Positions 6,105 through 14,272 of a stretch of 17,901 nucleotides of DNA are shown piece by piece. Every line of letters starts with the position of its first letter. Within the stretch, counting starts at the first letter, position 1. The DNA comes from JAQCEJ01 sp046160425 (GTDB lineage Bacteria > Planctomycetota > Planctomycetia > Planctomycetales > Planctomycetaceae). The DNA lies in NCBI GenBank assembly GCA_046160425.1, contig JBJXGP010000505.1, positions 1 to 17,901 on the forward strand. Direction: 5' to 3'. The notes beneath the pieces were generated by a model. That model saw only the letters and a list, made by a program, of their open reading frames with translations, was not told where the DNA came from and made no database searches. Made by a program: the position numbers and the translations under genes.

Positions 6105-7373
6105 TTATTTGTTCGTCGACTTCGAGAGATTCTGAATCCGATACAGATGCGACAACCCGCGGACGATCAGCGATTTGTCGACGACCGCCGGTGAACCGAA
6201 ACATCCTTCGTCGAGTTTGTTTTCCGCGAGAACTTTGAACGTCGGCCCTGCTTCGATTACGGTGCTGCCTCCCGTTTCATCGAAGAAATACAAGTGACCT
6301 TCGGATTCGATCGGCGATGCGCAATGCGGGCCGCTGAGTCGTTCGGTCCAGAGCATTTTTCCGGTATCGGCGTCGAGGCAGGCCGCCACTCCCAGGTCGC
6401 TCACGAAGAACAACCACTTGTCGTACAAACTTTGCGAAGGCCGCGTCGGCGTGCTTTTTTCATAGTTCCAGACGATGTGGGTCTCGGTCAAGTCTCCCGT
6501 TCCTCCCGGACGGACGGCGAGCAGCCGCTTTCCCCCTTCCATGTTGATGAAAATCTTGTCGCGACCGAATACGGGCCGGGCCGCGGTATTAAATCCCTGA
6601 TGACGGACGCGATACAATTCGTTTCCGGTGTCGGGGTCGTAGGCGATCATCGCGGTTGTGGCGACGCTGATGAGTTGCGGTTGACCCTCGACTTCGATCA
6701 ACGTCGGCGTGCCGAACGATTTTTTGAAGTCGCCGTTGTCGGTGCCGTAATCGATATCGCGGTCTTTTTTCCAGACGGTTTTTCCGGTCTTCTGATCGAG
6801 GGCAACGATGTATTGAAAATCGTAACCGTCGAAATGGACGATCAGCAGATTTTTGTAGAGAGCCGGGGACGAGCCGTGTCCGCGATAATGATTGCAGGGG
6901 AGATCGTTTCGCGACCAGAGAATTTTCCCGGTGTTCGTCTCGATGCAGGCGGTCCCCGCACTGCCGTAATGCACGAAGACCAGCCCCTCGGCGATCGCTG
7001 GTGTCGCGGATGCGTAACTGTTGTAGGGATGACTGTAAGCGGGTTCGGCGACTTCGAAGACGGTGATGTCGTGGACGATTTTTCCCGTTTCGACGTCGAT
7101 GCACAGCGCAAACAGCTTCTTGCCGTCATCGGTCGCGGTCGTCAGCCAGGCTTGTCCATCCCATACGACCGGGGAGGACAAACCGCGATCGTGAATCGGC
7201 GTTTTCCAGCGGATGTTCTCGGACTCGCTATACCGGAACGGGAGGCCGGTTTCGTCGGTATGCCCGTCCGCCGTCGGCCCGCGGAATTCCGGCCAGCGAT
7301 CGCCGGCAATACAACATGCAGACGTCAATACGACGCCAAAGCAAGCAAGAGCGATCGCACGATTATGCTTCAC
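6105..7373 (-). CDS. Exported PQQ-binding-like (BamB-type) beta-propeller protein
   Basis: A 422-residue protein with an N-terminal signal peptide (MKHNR, then a hydrophobic run to about residue 24, likely cut before DRWPEFRGP), hence periplasmic or surface located. The WPEFRGP opening and repeated TGK/TGN-(x)-(L/V)-W blades (TGKIVHD, TGKILWSRN, TGKTVWKKD, TGNELYRV, TGKMLWTERL) define a propeller of the PQQ-like quinoprotein family that is abundant in planctomycetes. No dehydrogenase catalytic motif is recognised, so it may be a binding or scaffold protein. Start is GTG at 7373-7371; TGAGG, overlapping the TGA stop of the upstream DUF1501 gene, is the likely ribosome-binding site. The 10-base gap indicates translational coupling within one operon. 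Its end faces the ceramidase-like gene across a hairpin. Confidence 0.88.
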   Translation of the reverse strand: MKHNRAIALACFGVVLTSACCIAGDRWPEFRGPTADGHTDETGLPFRYSESENIRWKTPIHDRGLSSPVVWDGQAWLTTATDDGKKLFALCIDVETGKIVHDITVFEVAEPAYSHPYNSYASATPAIAEGLVFVHYGSAGTACIETNTGKILWSRNDLPCNHYRGHGSSPALYKNLLIVHFDGYDFQYIVALDQKTGKTVWKKDRDIDYGTDNGDFKKSFGTPTLIEVEGQPQLISVATTAMIAYDPDTGNELYRVRHQGFNTAARPVFGRDKIFINMEGGKRLLAVRPGGTGDLTETHIVWNYEKSTPTRPSQSLYDKWLFFVSDLGVAACLDADTGKMLWTERLSGPHCASPIESEGHLYFFDETGGSTVIEAGPTFKVLAENKLDEGCFGSPAVVDKSLIVRGLSHLYRIQNLSKSTNK

Positions 7374-7383
7374 GAAATTGGCC

Positions 7384-8832
7384 TCATACCTGAATGATCT
7401 CCTCCACGATTCGCGCCGGCTGGTTGTTCGTCAGCTTTTGTTCGAGGTTATTGTGCAGGAACGTCAGTTTGTTGTGATCGATGCCGAAGAGGTGCAACAG
7501 CGTCGCCTGGTAATCGTTCGGCTTGACGATGTTGGTGACGGATCGATGACCGAATTCGTCGGTCTCGCCGTAAGCCATGCCGGGACGGAATCCGCCCCCG
7601 GCGAGCCAGGTGCTGAAACCTTGTCCGTTGTGATCGCGTCCGGCGGTCGCGGGGTCTCCCTCAGTGACCGGCAGTCGACCGATTTCCCCTCCCCAGTGGA
7701 CGACGGTCGTATCCAGCAAGCCGCGCTGCTTCAGATCCTGCACGAGCGCGGCGGAGGGCTTGTCGGTCCGCCGGCAAATCGCCGGGAGGGCATCCTTGAT
7801 GCCGGTATGGTTGTCCCAGGGCTGCCCGGCGAGGAAGAGTTGCACGAATCGCACGCCGCGTTCGACCAGACGACGGGCGAGCAGACAACGCGTGCCGTAC
7901 TCCTGCGTCTCGGGGTTATCGAGGCCGTACATTTTCTGAGTCGCTTCGGTCTCCTGCGAGATGTCGAGGGCTTCTTTCGCGGCGACCTGCATGCGCGAGG
8001 CAAGTTCGTAACTGGCGATGCGGGCTTCGAGATCGTCGTCTCCGTAATGTTCATCGAGATGCCGTTTATTCAACGCGGCGAGGAGATCGAGGTTTTTGCG
8101 TTGCAGCGTTCCCTTGAGGTGCGGGGGCGCATCGAGATTGAGAATCCGCGGTTCGGTCGGCCGGAGGACTGTCCCCTGATAAAGCGGAGGCATCCAGCCG
8201 CTCGACCAGTTGAGCGTGCTGTCGACGGGGTTCCCGCCGGGATCGGACAGGACCAGATACGCCGGGAGATCCTGCGATTCGGAACCGAGTCCGTATGCCA
8301 TCCACGCGCCGAGCGACGGCCGGCCGGTGATCCCTGCGATCCCCGCATTGATGTAGCGGATCGAAACTTCATGGCCGTTGTACCCCGTGTGCATCGAGCG
8401 GACAAGGCAGATATCGTCGACGATGGAGGCGGTATGGGGGAGCAGTTCGGAGATCGCCGTCCCGCATTCGCCGTGCGGGCGAAATGACCAGGGGCTGCCC
8501 AACAGTCGCTTGCTGGCACGATTGATGAAACTATAATCGATGTCCCCCGCATAATCGGTCCCGCTGTGTTTTGTCAATTGCGGTTTGGGATCGAAAAGAT
8601 CGACGTGCGACGGGCCTCCGTGCATGAACAGCGAAATCATCGCGTTTGCCCGCGGCGTATGGTGCGGCTTTTTGGGCAACATGTCAAAGACCGGTTTTTC
8701 AGTCTGCACGTTCGCCGGCCGGGCGAAGGCCCCGTCTTGCTGCATCAGCCACGCCAAGGCGACGCCGCCGATCCCCATCGCATTGCGGGCCAGAAAATCA
8801 CGACGGCTGGAAGGAATAAGATTGTTCAACAT
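7384..8832 (-). CDS. DUF1501 family protein, Tat-exported (second in locus)
   Basis: A 482-residue protein of the DUF1501 family (PF07394), related by fold to alkaline phosphatase/sulfatase-type enzymes but without a firmly established activity. The Tat signal is clear: SRRDFLA at residues 9-15, then a hydrophobic stretch and an AFA-type cleavage region near 35-37. Family motifs are FMHGGPSHVDLFDPKP (69-84), RLVERGVRFVQLF, VVHWGGEIGRLP and GRDHNGQGF. It lies between the PSCyt1/DUF1549/DUF1553 gene (89 bases upstream) and the PQQ propeller (10 bases downstream). In planctomycetes DUF1501 genes are usually paired with DUF1549/DUF1553 genes, so the two probably work on the same exported process. 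Starts at ATG 8832; no strong Shine-Dalgarno site. It is a distant paralogue of the DUF1501 protein at 12178-13605 (475 residues), with little identity outside the shared motifs. Substrate unknown. Confidence 0.92.
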   Translation of the reverse strand: MLNNLIPSSRRDFLARNAMGIGGVALAWLMQQDGAFARPANVQTEKPVFDMLPKKPHHTPRANAMISLFMHGGPSHVDLFDPKPQLTKHSGTDYAGDIDYSFINRASKRLLGSPWSFRPHGECGTAISELLPHTASIVDDICLVRSMHTGYNGHEVSIRYINAGIAGITGRPSLGAWMAYGLGSESQDLPAYLVLSDPGGNPVDSTLNWSSGWMPPLYQGTVLRPTEPRILNLDAPPHLKGTLQRKNLDLLAALNKRHLDEHYGDDDLEARIASYELASRMQVAAKEALDISQETEATQKMYGLDNPETQEYGTRCLLARRLVERGVRFVQLFLAGQPWDNHTGIKDALPAICRRTDKPSAALVQDLKQRGLLDTTVVHWGGEIGRLPVTEGDPATAGRDHNGQGFSTWLAGGGFRPGMAYGETDEFGHRSVTNIVKPNDYQATLLHLFGIDHNKLTFLHNNLEQKLTNNQPARIVEEIIQV

Positions 8833-8921
8833 GGTTTCACCAAGAGTGTAATTCGTAGTCGACTTTGAACTATCCGATCACTGACAAGTATTCAACAGTT
8901 TCACACGACATCAAAAAGAAC

Positions 8922-11900
8922 TCAATCGTTATACAAGAATTCGTTCGTATTCATCAGCGTCTGGCAGATATTCGTCAGGACTTGTCGTTCCTGTTCGCTG
9001 CGGGGGGCAGGGGTCGGCAATGTGGCGAGATATTCGAGTTGATCGGCGGCAAAACCGACGACCGTTTGCAGTTCATCGGCGGTAATCGGGCGACCGAGCG
9101 TGACATCCCACGCATAGGCAATCTGCTGAATCAGCGGCGGATCGTTGGTCGTATTCGGACCGGAAAAATCGCGAGCAGCATCGGTCTTCACCACGACTTC
9201 TCCCGCGGCGTTCTTCAATTCGAGCGAGATCGACCAGGCGAAACCGTCGCTGGTTTCTGCTTCGCGGCAATCGGCGACAAAATCGATGACATCCCCGGCA
9301 TTCACGGGAATCGATTCCACTGCGACGTCGACCGGTTGATTATGCGAAATCCATTCGCCGTGCATTCCAGTCTGAGCCGAGATGATCCGCGCGCGAACCC
9401 CGTCGCCGTTTTCGTTGGCATGATGCAGTTGGCCGCTGATTTTCAAGGTACCCGGCTGCGGCGCGGTCCAGCGGCGGACGGCGGCATGTTGGGGGTTTCC
9501 GGGATGTCCGCCGGCGGCAGTGAGCAGCACCCAGCCGATCTGTGCATCGGGGATTTCCGTGCCACCTTGCCAGCGATCGCCGGTCCAGTGGGGCAGGGGG
9601 TGGAACTCATTCAATCGTCCGCTGGCGGCATCGACAACGCCGTAACCGTACTTCCATAAACCGGCAGGACGATCGAGACGCCCGGCAAGTGAGGGGGGAA
9701 CTTCAAATGTCAGGCTCGTGCGAGACTGACACTCCCGGCGGACCTTCTCGGCGAGCTGAGCGGCGTGCGTCAGCACGAACTCGCTGTTCATAAGCATCAG
9801 CGATTGTGTGGCCACCGTCGACGAGACGCGCCGATCGCAATTGGTTTCCATTTGCGGAGCATCAAAAACTTTCAGCAAGGCGACCGGTTGCGTGCGGCGG
9901 ACTTGCGCATACAAACTACGCCGCTGATCGTGTTCGAGGAGAAACTGCCCCACTTCGTTGATGACGAGTTGCGTGGGGGGGCCGTATAAAACTTCGCGCA
10001 GCGAACCGTCAGCCCACAGGATGCGATCGCGGATGATCTCGGCATCGAGACGTTGAATCGGTTTTTTCCAGTAATATTGATTCGAAGCGTCGATGCTCTG
10101 GAAATCGGCACGTCCCACGGAGGTCTGCCGGTAGACGGTCGATGTGACGATCAGGCGGTGCAGATGCTTGAGATCCCATCCGCTCGCGATGAATTCGGCC
10201 GCCAGCCAATCGAGCAATTCGGGATGCGACGGCTTTTCGCCGAGGCGGCCGAAATCGCCCGGCGTATTGACAAGCCCTCGGCCGAAATGGTGCATCCACA
10301 CGCGATTGACCAGCACGCGGGCGACGAGTGGATTCTTGGGATTCGTCAGCCAGCGGGCAAACGCAAGCCGTCGGCCGGAGGTCGGTAATCCTTCGACGCG
10401 ATCGGGGAAAGCGACGGCGACTCCGCTCTCTTCGGTGATCGAAAGCCCGCCGGGGCCGACCGCATCTTTCGGCTGGCGATGATCGCCGCGATAGAACAGA
10501 TAGGTCGCGGGGATGTTACCGGGAACTTCCGTCAGTACGTTGACGAATTCCTCGACCGGTTTTTTCGCACGGATAGCTGCGATCTGCTCGTCATATTTTT
10601 TGAGCATATCCGCCGAGCCTTGATTGTACTGGTACAGATTCCCCTCGTTGATATTGATGCTCGGGTATTTGTCGAACAGTTGCTTCTGCTCGTCGTTACG
10701 CTTGTCGGCGGGAGTCACGAACGCGGTCTTCAACGGCTCGCGCAGATTTTCGGGGTGTTTCAGGAGTTCCTGTTCGAGGGCGGCGGCAATGAATTCTTTC
10801 GATTTCTCCGTCCGCTCGTTGACGACGACTTGCGCTTCGGCTTCGACGGCGGCGACCTGTTGCCGATCGGCGTCGGTATAAAGGCTGAAGTTGCGCTGCT
10901 GCGGGCTTTTCCAGTCCTTCCAGTTGTAGGACGGCTCGAGGACCGCGCGGAGATGATAGTAATCGCGCTGCGGAATGGGATCGTAACGGTGATCGTGACA
11001 TTGTGCGCATCCGACGGTCAAACCGAGGAACGTGCTCGAAATGATCTTGATCGTTTCGGAGACGACGTGATTGCGGGCGATGTCGGCATCGGGGACGCTG
11101 CCGTCGGTTCCGTCGGTAGCCGTGCGAAGAAATCCGGTGGCGATGATCGTCTGCCGGTCTTCCTCAGAAAGGTTGGCATACGGGCCGGAGACCAATTCAT
11201 CGCCGGCGAATTGCTCCTCGATAAAGCGATCGAAGGGCTTGTTGGCATTAAAGGCTCGAATGAGGTAATCGCGATATTTGTAGAGGTAGGGGCGTACAAG
11301 ATCCTGATTCGTGTATCCGTCTGAATCGGCATAGCCGGCGACGTCGAGCCAATGTCTCGCCCAGCGTTCGCCGTAATGGGGAGACGACAGCAGCAGCCGA
11401 TCGACCAGCCGATCGTAACTCTCGGGAGAGGTATCAGCGAGGAATTCGTCTCGTTCGTCATGCGTCAAAGGAAGCCCGGTCAGGTTCAATGTCAGTCGGC
11501 GTTGCAGCATGTGGGCCGGCGCATCGTCGAAAAAACTCAATCCTTGAGGTTCCATGCTCGCAAGCAGAACTGCATCGATGGGAGTCCGCACCTGCTCGAC
11601 GTGCTTGACAACCGGTACCGCCGGACGAACGATCGGCCGGAACGCCCAGTACGAGCGATCTTCTTCGGTGATGATCGCACCGCGAGGGAGTTGCTCGGGT
11701 TCATCGCGCAGGGCAACGGCACCTTCCGCGATCCAGCGGCCGATCAATTCCAGTTCGTGTCCGGGGACTTTCTTCGCACCGGGAGGCATTTCACCGGCTT
11801 GAATTCGCTGGAACATTAAGCTCTGTTCCGGTTGTCCGGGGACAATGGCCGGGCCGGTCGCACCTCCCTTGACGATGAAGCGACGCAGACGGAGATCGAG

Positions 11901-12134
11901 ATCTCCCCTCAGTTCTTCCTGTTCGCCGTGACAATCGAAGCAGTGCGTTTTCAGCAGAGGCCGGATATCTCGTTCGTAAGAAAGCGGCTGGTTTTCGTCT
12001 GTGTTCTCGGCCGCGGACGCAGAGAATCGTTCGTCGATACCGGTTAAGCTCGCCAGGCAAAGAACGAAAAACTTGCACCACCCGAATCGGGCAAGTGAAA
12101 ATGCAAGTCGGAGATGAGGAGAGTTGGTTTTCAT
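8922..12134 (-). CDS. PSCyt1-DUF1549-DUF1553 cytochrome-type exported protein
   Basis: A 1070-residue, multi-domain protein of the planctomycete-type cytochrome family. The N-terminal hydrophobic segment (about residues 18-31, FGWCKFFVLCLASL) serves as signal peptide. PSCyt1 (PF07635) follows at about 50-140 with a heme-type CFDCH (65-69) and MPPGAKK. DUF1549/PSCyt2 spans about 185-400 and includes HWLDVAGYADSDG and a second CxxCH, CAQCH (376-380). A charged, coiled-coil-prone linker covers about 425-530, and DUF1553/PSD1 begins about 585 (RRLAFARWLTNPKNPLVARVLVNRVWMHHFGRGLV). A beta-rich segment of about 180 residues (about 810-990) interrupts the usual C-terminal end before the LGRPITADEL helix. 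The ATG at 12134 is chosen because it opens the signal peptide; an in-frame ATG at 12281 would overlap the upstream gene. It is 43 bases after DUF1501 and likely in the same operon. Electron transfer is inferred from CxxCH motifs only. Confidence 0.93.
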   Translation of the reverse strand: MKTNSPHLRLAFSLARFGWCKFFVLCLASLTGIDERFSASAAENTDENQPLSYERDIRPLLKTHCFDCHGEQEELRGDLDLRLRRFIVKGGATGPAIVPGQPEQSLMFQRIQAGEMPPGAKKVPGHELELIGRWIAEGAVALRDEPEQLPRGAIITEEDRSYWAFRPIVRPAVPVVKHVEQVRTPIDAVLLASMEPQGLSFFDDAPAHMLQRRLTLNLTGLPLTHDERDEFLADTSPESYDRLVDRLLLSSPHYGERWARHWLDVAGYADSDGYTNQDLVRPYLYKYRDYLIRAFNANKPFDRFIEEQFAGDELVSGPYANLSEEDRQTIIATGFLRTATDGTDGSVPDADIARNHVVSETIKIISSTFLGLTVGCAQCHDHRYDPIPQRDYYHLRAVLEPSYNWKDWKSPQQRNFSLYTDADRQQVAAVEAEAQVVVNERTEKSKEFIAAALEQELLKHPENLREPLKTAFVTPADKRNDEQKQLFDKYPSININEGNLYQYNQGSADMLKKYDEQIAAIRAKKPVEEFVNVLTEVPGNIPATYLFYRGDHRQPKDAVGPGGLSITEESGVAVAFPDRVEGLPTSGRRLAFARWLTNPKNPLVARVLVNRVWMHHFGRGLVNTPGDFGRLGEKPSHPELLDWLAAEFIASGWDLKHLHRLIVTSTVYRQTSVGRADFQSIDASNQYYWKKPIQRLDAEIIRDRILWADGSLREVLYGPPTQLVINEVGQFLLEHDQRRSLYAQVRRTQPVALLKVFDAPQMETNCDRRVSSTVATQSLMLMNSEFVLTHAAQLAEKVRRECQSRTSLTFEVPPSLAGRLDRPAGLWKYGYGVVDAASGRLNEFHPLPHWTGDRWQGGTEIPDAQIGWVLLTAAGGHPGNPQHAAVRRWTAPQPGTLKISGQLHHANENGDGVRARIISAQTGMHGEWISHNQPVDVAVESIPVNAGDVIDFVADCREAETSDGFAWSISLELKNAAGEVVVKTDAARDFSGPNTTNDPPLIQQIAYAWDVTLGRPITADELQTVVGFAADQLEYLATLPTPAPRSEQERQVLTNICQTLMNTNEFLYND

Positions 12135-12177
12135 CGGCAGGACCGTCGTATATGAGGAAGGCGTGAAACGGAAGGCT

Positions 12178-13605
12178 TCAACTGACTCGTGAGGCGGGGA
12201 GCAATTCGGCAATCGGCTCCCCATAGGGGAGGATCGGCATAGGTCGGCCATTGTGATCGAGGAATGACGTTTCGGGATCAATGCTCAGGTGCCTGAACAT
12301 TGTTGCCCACAGATCGTTGGGGGTCAAGGGGCGATCTTTCGGCGTTTCGGCCGTCGCCGTCGATGAACCGATCACCTGTCCGGTCTGCATACCCGCACCG
12401 GCCACGATGAGCGAGAAGACGTTCGGCCAATGATCACGCCCGGGCTGCATGACGCCCGTTTGTGATCCCTTGGCATAGGTGATGCGCGGCGTTCGACCGA
12501 ATTCGCCAGTGACGATCAGCATCACGTCCTGATCGAGTCCCCGGTCGTACAGGTCGGTCACCAGAGCGCTGATCGCCTGATCGTAGTACGGGAATCGCGC
12601 TTTTTCATGCACGTACATATGACAGTTGACGGCGTGAGAATCCCAATTGTAGGTCACTCCGGCCGGCATCGCCGATTCCTGGAAAGGATTTTCGAGCACC
12701 ATCGTGACGAAGGTGACTCCCGCTTCGACGAGTCGGCGCGCCAGGAGGGCGCGCTGACCGAACACGTTTCGGCCGTATGTCTGACGCAATTCTTCCGATT
12801 CCTGCGTGAGATCGAATGCCTGTCGGGCCTTGTCGCTGGTCAGAATTTCGAACGCCTGTCTTTGGAATTCATCGATCGCATGGATCGCTCCCCGCTGATC
12901 GACATCGCGGCGAAGTTGATCGAAGTCTCGCAGGAGCTTCGAGCGATCGTCGAGCCGCGTTCCCGAATTCGCTTCAACCGTCAGATTGCGGACCTGGAAT
13001 GTCGGGAGATTCGGGTTACCCGGCACGCTGAACGGCGCATATGCGGGACCGAGATATGCCGACCCCATGCTGAAGACATCGATGTGGTCGCGCCCGGGAT
13101 CGGTTCCGGAGACGTAATTCGGAATGCCGATGCGATAATTTTCGCGGGCCTTGGCAACCATCGAACCGATGGCGGGATAATCGTTCACGAACCCCGCGGG
13201 TTCTTTCGGGTCGCGTCCCGTCATGAAGCGTTTGTGACCCCCGCCGTGATCGGCGAAGCCGTGACACATCGACCGGATGACGTTGAACTTGTCGGCGACT
13301 TTCGCCTGCATCGGCAACAGTTCGCAGATTTCCAAGCCGGGGACGACGGTGGGAATCGGCCTGAAGTCCCCGCGAATTTCGGAGACCGCCTCGGGCTTCA
13401 TGTCGTAGGTTTCGAGATGCGAAGCGCCCCCGGGAAGCCAGATGAAGATCACCGATTTGTGACGGGTGCTCTGCCCCGCTTCTTTGGCAACAGCTCGTTG
13501 CCGTAAAAGTTCGGGGAGGCTGAGAGTGCCCAACCCGGCAGCTCCTAACTGCAGGAAACTGCGGCGCGATACTGGTCCGGGACAGGATGAGGCGGGATTG
13601 GTCAC
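12178..13605 (-). CDS. DUF1501 family protein, Tat-exported (first in locus)
   Basis: A 475-residue DUF1501 (PF07394) protein and first gene of the minus-strand set. Twin-arginine signal SRRSFLQ (residues 13-19) with hydrophobic GAAGLGTLSL after it predicts folded export by Tat. Family motifs are IWLPGGASHLETYDMKPEA (55-73), ADHGGGHKRFMTGRDP, RRLVEAGVTFVTMV, VTGEFGRTPRI and GRDHWPNVFSLIVAGAGM, which match the metallophosphatase-like core. Histidine and aspartate positions in these motifs look intact. The start is GTG at 13605; no in-frame ATG precedes the Tat motif. Upstream lies a sigma70-like promoter at 13701-13729, giving a leader of roughly 90 bases. Downstream, PSCyt1/DUF1549/DUF1553 begins 43 bases after the stop. 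It is clearly different from the second DUF1501 protein of the locus, so the pair is unlikely to be a recent duplication. Enzymatic activity unknown. Confidence 0.92.
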   Translation of the reverse strand: MTNPASSCPGPVSRRSFLQLGAAGLGTLSLPELLRQRAVAKEAGQSTRHKSVIFIWLPGGASHLETYDMKPEAVSEIRGDFRPIPTVVPGLEICELLPMQAKVADKFNVIRSMCHGFADHGGGHKRFMTGRDPKEPAGFVNDYPAIGSMVAKARENYRIGIPNYVSGTDPGRDHIDVFSMGSAYLGPAYAPFSVPGNPNLPTFQVRNLTVEANSGTRLDDRSKLLRDFDQLRRDVDQRGAIHAIDEFQRQAFEILTSDKARQAFDLTQESEELRQTYGRNVFGQRALLARRLVEAGVTFVTMVLENPFQESAMPAGVTYNWDSHAVNCHMYVHEKARFPYYDQAISALVTDLYDRGLDQDVMLIVTGEFGRTPRITYAKGSQTGVMQPGRDHWPNVFSLIVAGAGMQTGQVIGSSTATAETPKDRPLTPNDLWATMFRHLSIDPETSFLDHNGRPMPILPYGEPIAELLPASRVS

Positions 13606-13661
13606 AGGTCGAGGTCCATTCGTGTTTTTTTAGAACTTGGGATCATCTCAATGTGAGAACG

Positions 13662-13673
13662 GTACAATTGTAC
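13662..13673. promoter_or_regulatory. 12-base perfect palindrome, possible operator
   Basis: GTACAATTGTAC is a perfect dyad located downstream of the predicted minus-strand transcription start, inside the leader of the DUF1501 operon. It could be bound by a dimeric regulator, but no regulator gene lies in the window and a short palindrome may be chance. Confidence 0.3.
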
Positions 13674-13700
13674 AAAATCTGTGCCGGAATTGCAAGTCTC

Positions 13701-13729
13701 ATTATATTGTCTGCGGAAACTTCCGCCAA
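13701..13729 (-). promoter_or_regulatory. Sigma70-like promoter of DUF1501-PSCyt operon
   Basis: Read on the minus strand: -35 TTGGCG (13729-13724; 4 of 6 to TTGACA), 17-base spacer, -10 TATAAT (13706-13701; 6 of 6). It is placed about 95 bases before the GTG start of the first DUF1501 gene. The spacer carries the inverted repeat GCGGAA-GT-TTCCGC (minus-strand reading; 13713-13726), which would let a repressor or activator dimer bind between the two boxes. The boxes are seen in the sequence; activity and regulation are inferred. Confidence 0.5.
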
Positions 13730-13781
13730 CTTCAAATCAAATTTAATCCATATTTCAAAAACGTCGAAATTCGTTTTGTCC

Positions 13782-13810
13782 TTGCTCATGAGGGTGGCTC
13801 TCTTTAGAAT
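13782..13810 (+). promoter_or_regulatory. Candidate promoter of rpmE-prfA-prmC
   Basis: TTGCTC (13782-13787), 17-base spacer, TAGAAT (13805-13810; 5 of 6 to TATAAT). It stands about 110 bases upstream of the bL31 start and is the best match in this gap on the plus strand. The -35 box matches only in its TTG half, so the call is tentative. Confidence 0.35.
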
Positions 13811-13840
13811 CTGTTATTCGCAATGCAGACGATGACGAAG

Positions 13841-13860
13841 GCCATGCCATTCCTCATGGC
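13841..13860 (+). promoter_or_regulatory. Small hairpin in rpmE leader
   Basis: GCCATG (13841-13846) and CATGGC (13855-13860) form a six-pair stem with an eight-base loop in the untranslated leader of the bL31 gene, 60 bases before the start codon. Ribosomal-protein leaders often bind their own product, but no known leader motif is recognised here; chance is possible. Confidence 0.25.
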
Positions 13861-13920
13861 GTCGGCATAGAAAATATGTACCGTATATCGAATTTTTGAA
13901 ACCAAGAAGGCAGGACAGCG

Positions 13921-14217
13921 ATGAAAAAAGGGATTCATCCCGAGTATCGGGAAGTGGTTTTTGTGGATACCTCGACGGGGACCAAGTTCATGACCCGTTC
14001 GACCATCGACACCAACAGATCGATCACTTGGGAAGACGGCAAGGAATATCCGCTGGTCAACGTCGAAATCAGCGCTGCCTCGCATCCCTTTTACACCGGC
14101 AAGATGAAGTACATCGATTCCGCCGGCCGCGTCGAAAAATTCCAGAAGAAATACAAGTGGGGTCAGGCCAGAGAAGAAGCCGCCCAGGCCAAGGCCGAAG
14201 AAGGAGCCAAGGGTTAG
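13921..14217 (+). CDS. rpmE2: 50S ribosomal protein L31, type B (zinc-independent)
   Basis: A 98-residue bL31, which sits at the 30S-50S interface of the ribosome. The start MKKGIHPEYREVVFVDTSTG and the SHPFYTGKMKYIDSAGRVEKF segment (about residues 54-74) are hallmarks of type B L31. The protein contains no cysteine, so the CxxC zinc site of type A L31 is absent and it should work without zinc. It is longer than the usual 80-90 residues through a charged, alanine- and glutamate-rich tail after KKYKWGQ (last about 20 residues), likely flexible or helical. ATG with AGGA five bases upstream (13912-13915). It is followed by prfA after 55 bases, a common rpmE-prfA-prmC order, so it is likely co-transcribed with translation-termination genes. 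Confidence 0.93.
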   Translation: MKKGIHPEYREVVFVDTSTGTKFMTRSTIDTNRSITWEDGKEYPLVNVEISAASHPFYTGKMKYIDSAGRVEKFQKKYKWGQAREEAAQAKAEEGAKG

Positions 14218-14272
14218 CGATCGTCTTCTGCGACCTACCACGGATCGGATGTCGTAAGGAGTCGATTCAGCC

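Larger units (their letters stand above)
13606..13920. other. Divergent intergenic region between DUF1501 operon and rpmE
   Basis: This 315-base, AT-richer stretch lies between divergent transcription units. It holds a probable minus-strand promoter (13701-13729) with an inverted repeat in its spacer, a 12-base palindrome (13662-13673), a weaker plus-strand promoter (13782-13810) and a small leader hairpin (13841-13860). No RNA gene or credible protein gene is seen. Short open frames here have no ribosome-binding site or family resemblance. Confidence 0.7.

Noticed and set aside
7213..8487. Long plus-strand open frame (424 codons) across the PQQ and DUF1501 genes
   Set aside because: Antisense to two well-supported genes and spans their junction; no recognisable domain or ribosome-binding site.
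10479..11324. Plus-strand open frame (281 codons) inside the PSCyt1/DUF1549/DUF1553 gene
   Set aside because: Its Val/Ile/Asp/Gly-rich translation mirrors the antisense codons; no independent support.
12135..12281. Upstream in-frame ATG giving the PSCyt1 protein 49 more residues
   Set aside because: It would overlap the end of the preceding DUF1501 gene and place the signal peptide internally; the ATG at 12134 gives a normal signal peptide.
12607..13506. Plus-strand open frame (299 codons) opposite the first DUF1501 gene
   Set aside because: Shadow of a gene with a clear Tat signal and family motifs.
13587..13835. Plus-strand open frame (82 codons) in the divergent gap
   Set aside because: Crosses the promoter region, has no ribosome-binding site, and its low-complexity translation matches nothing recognised.
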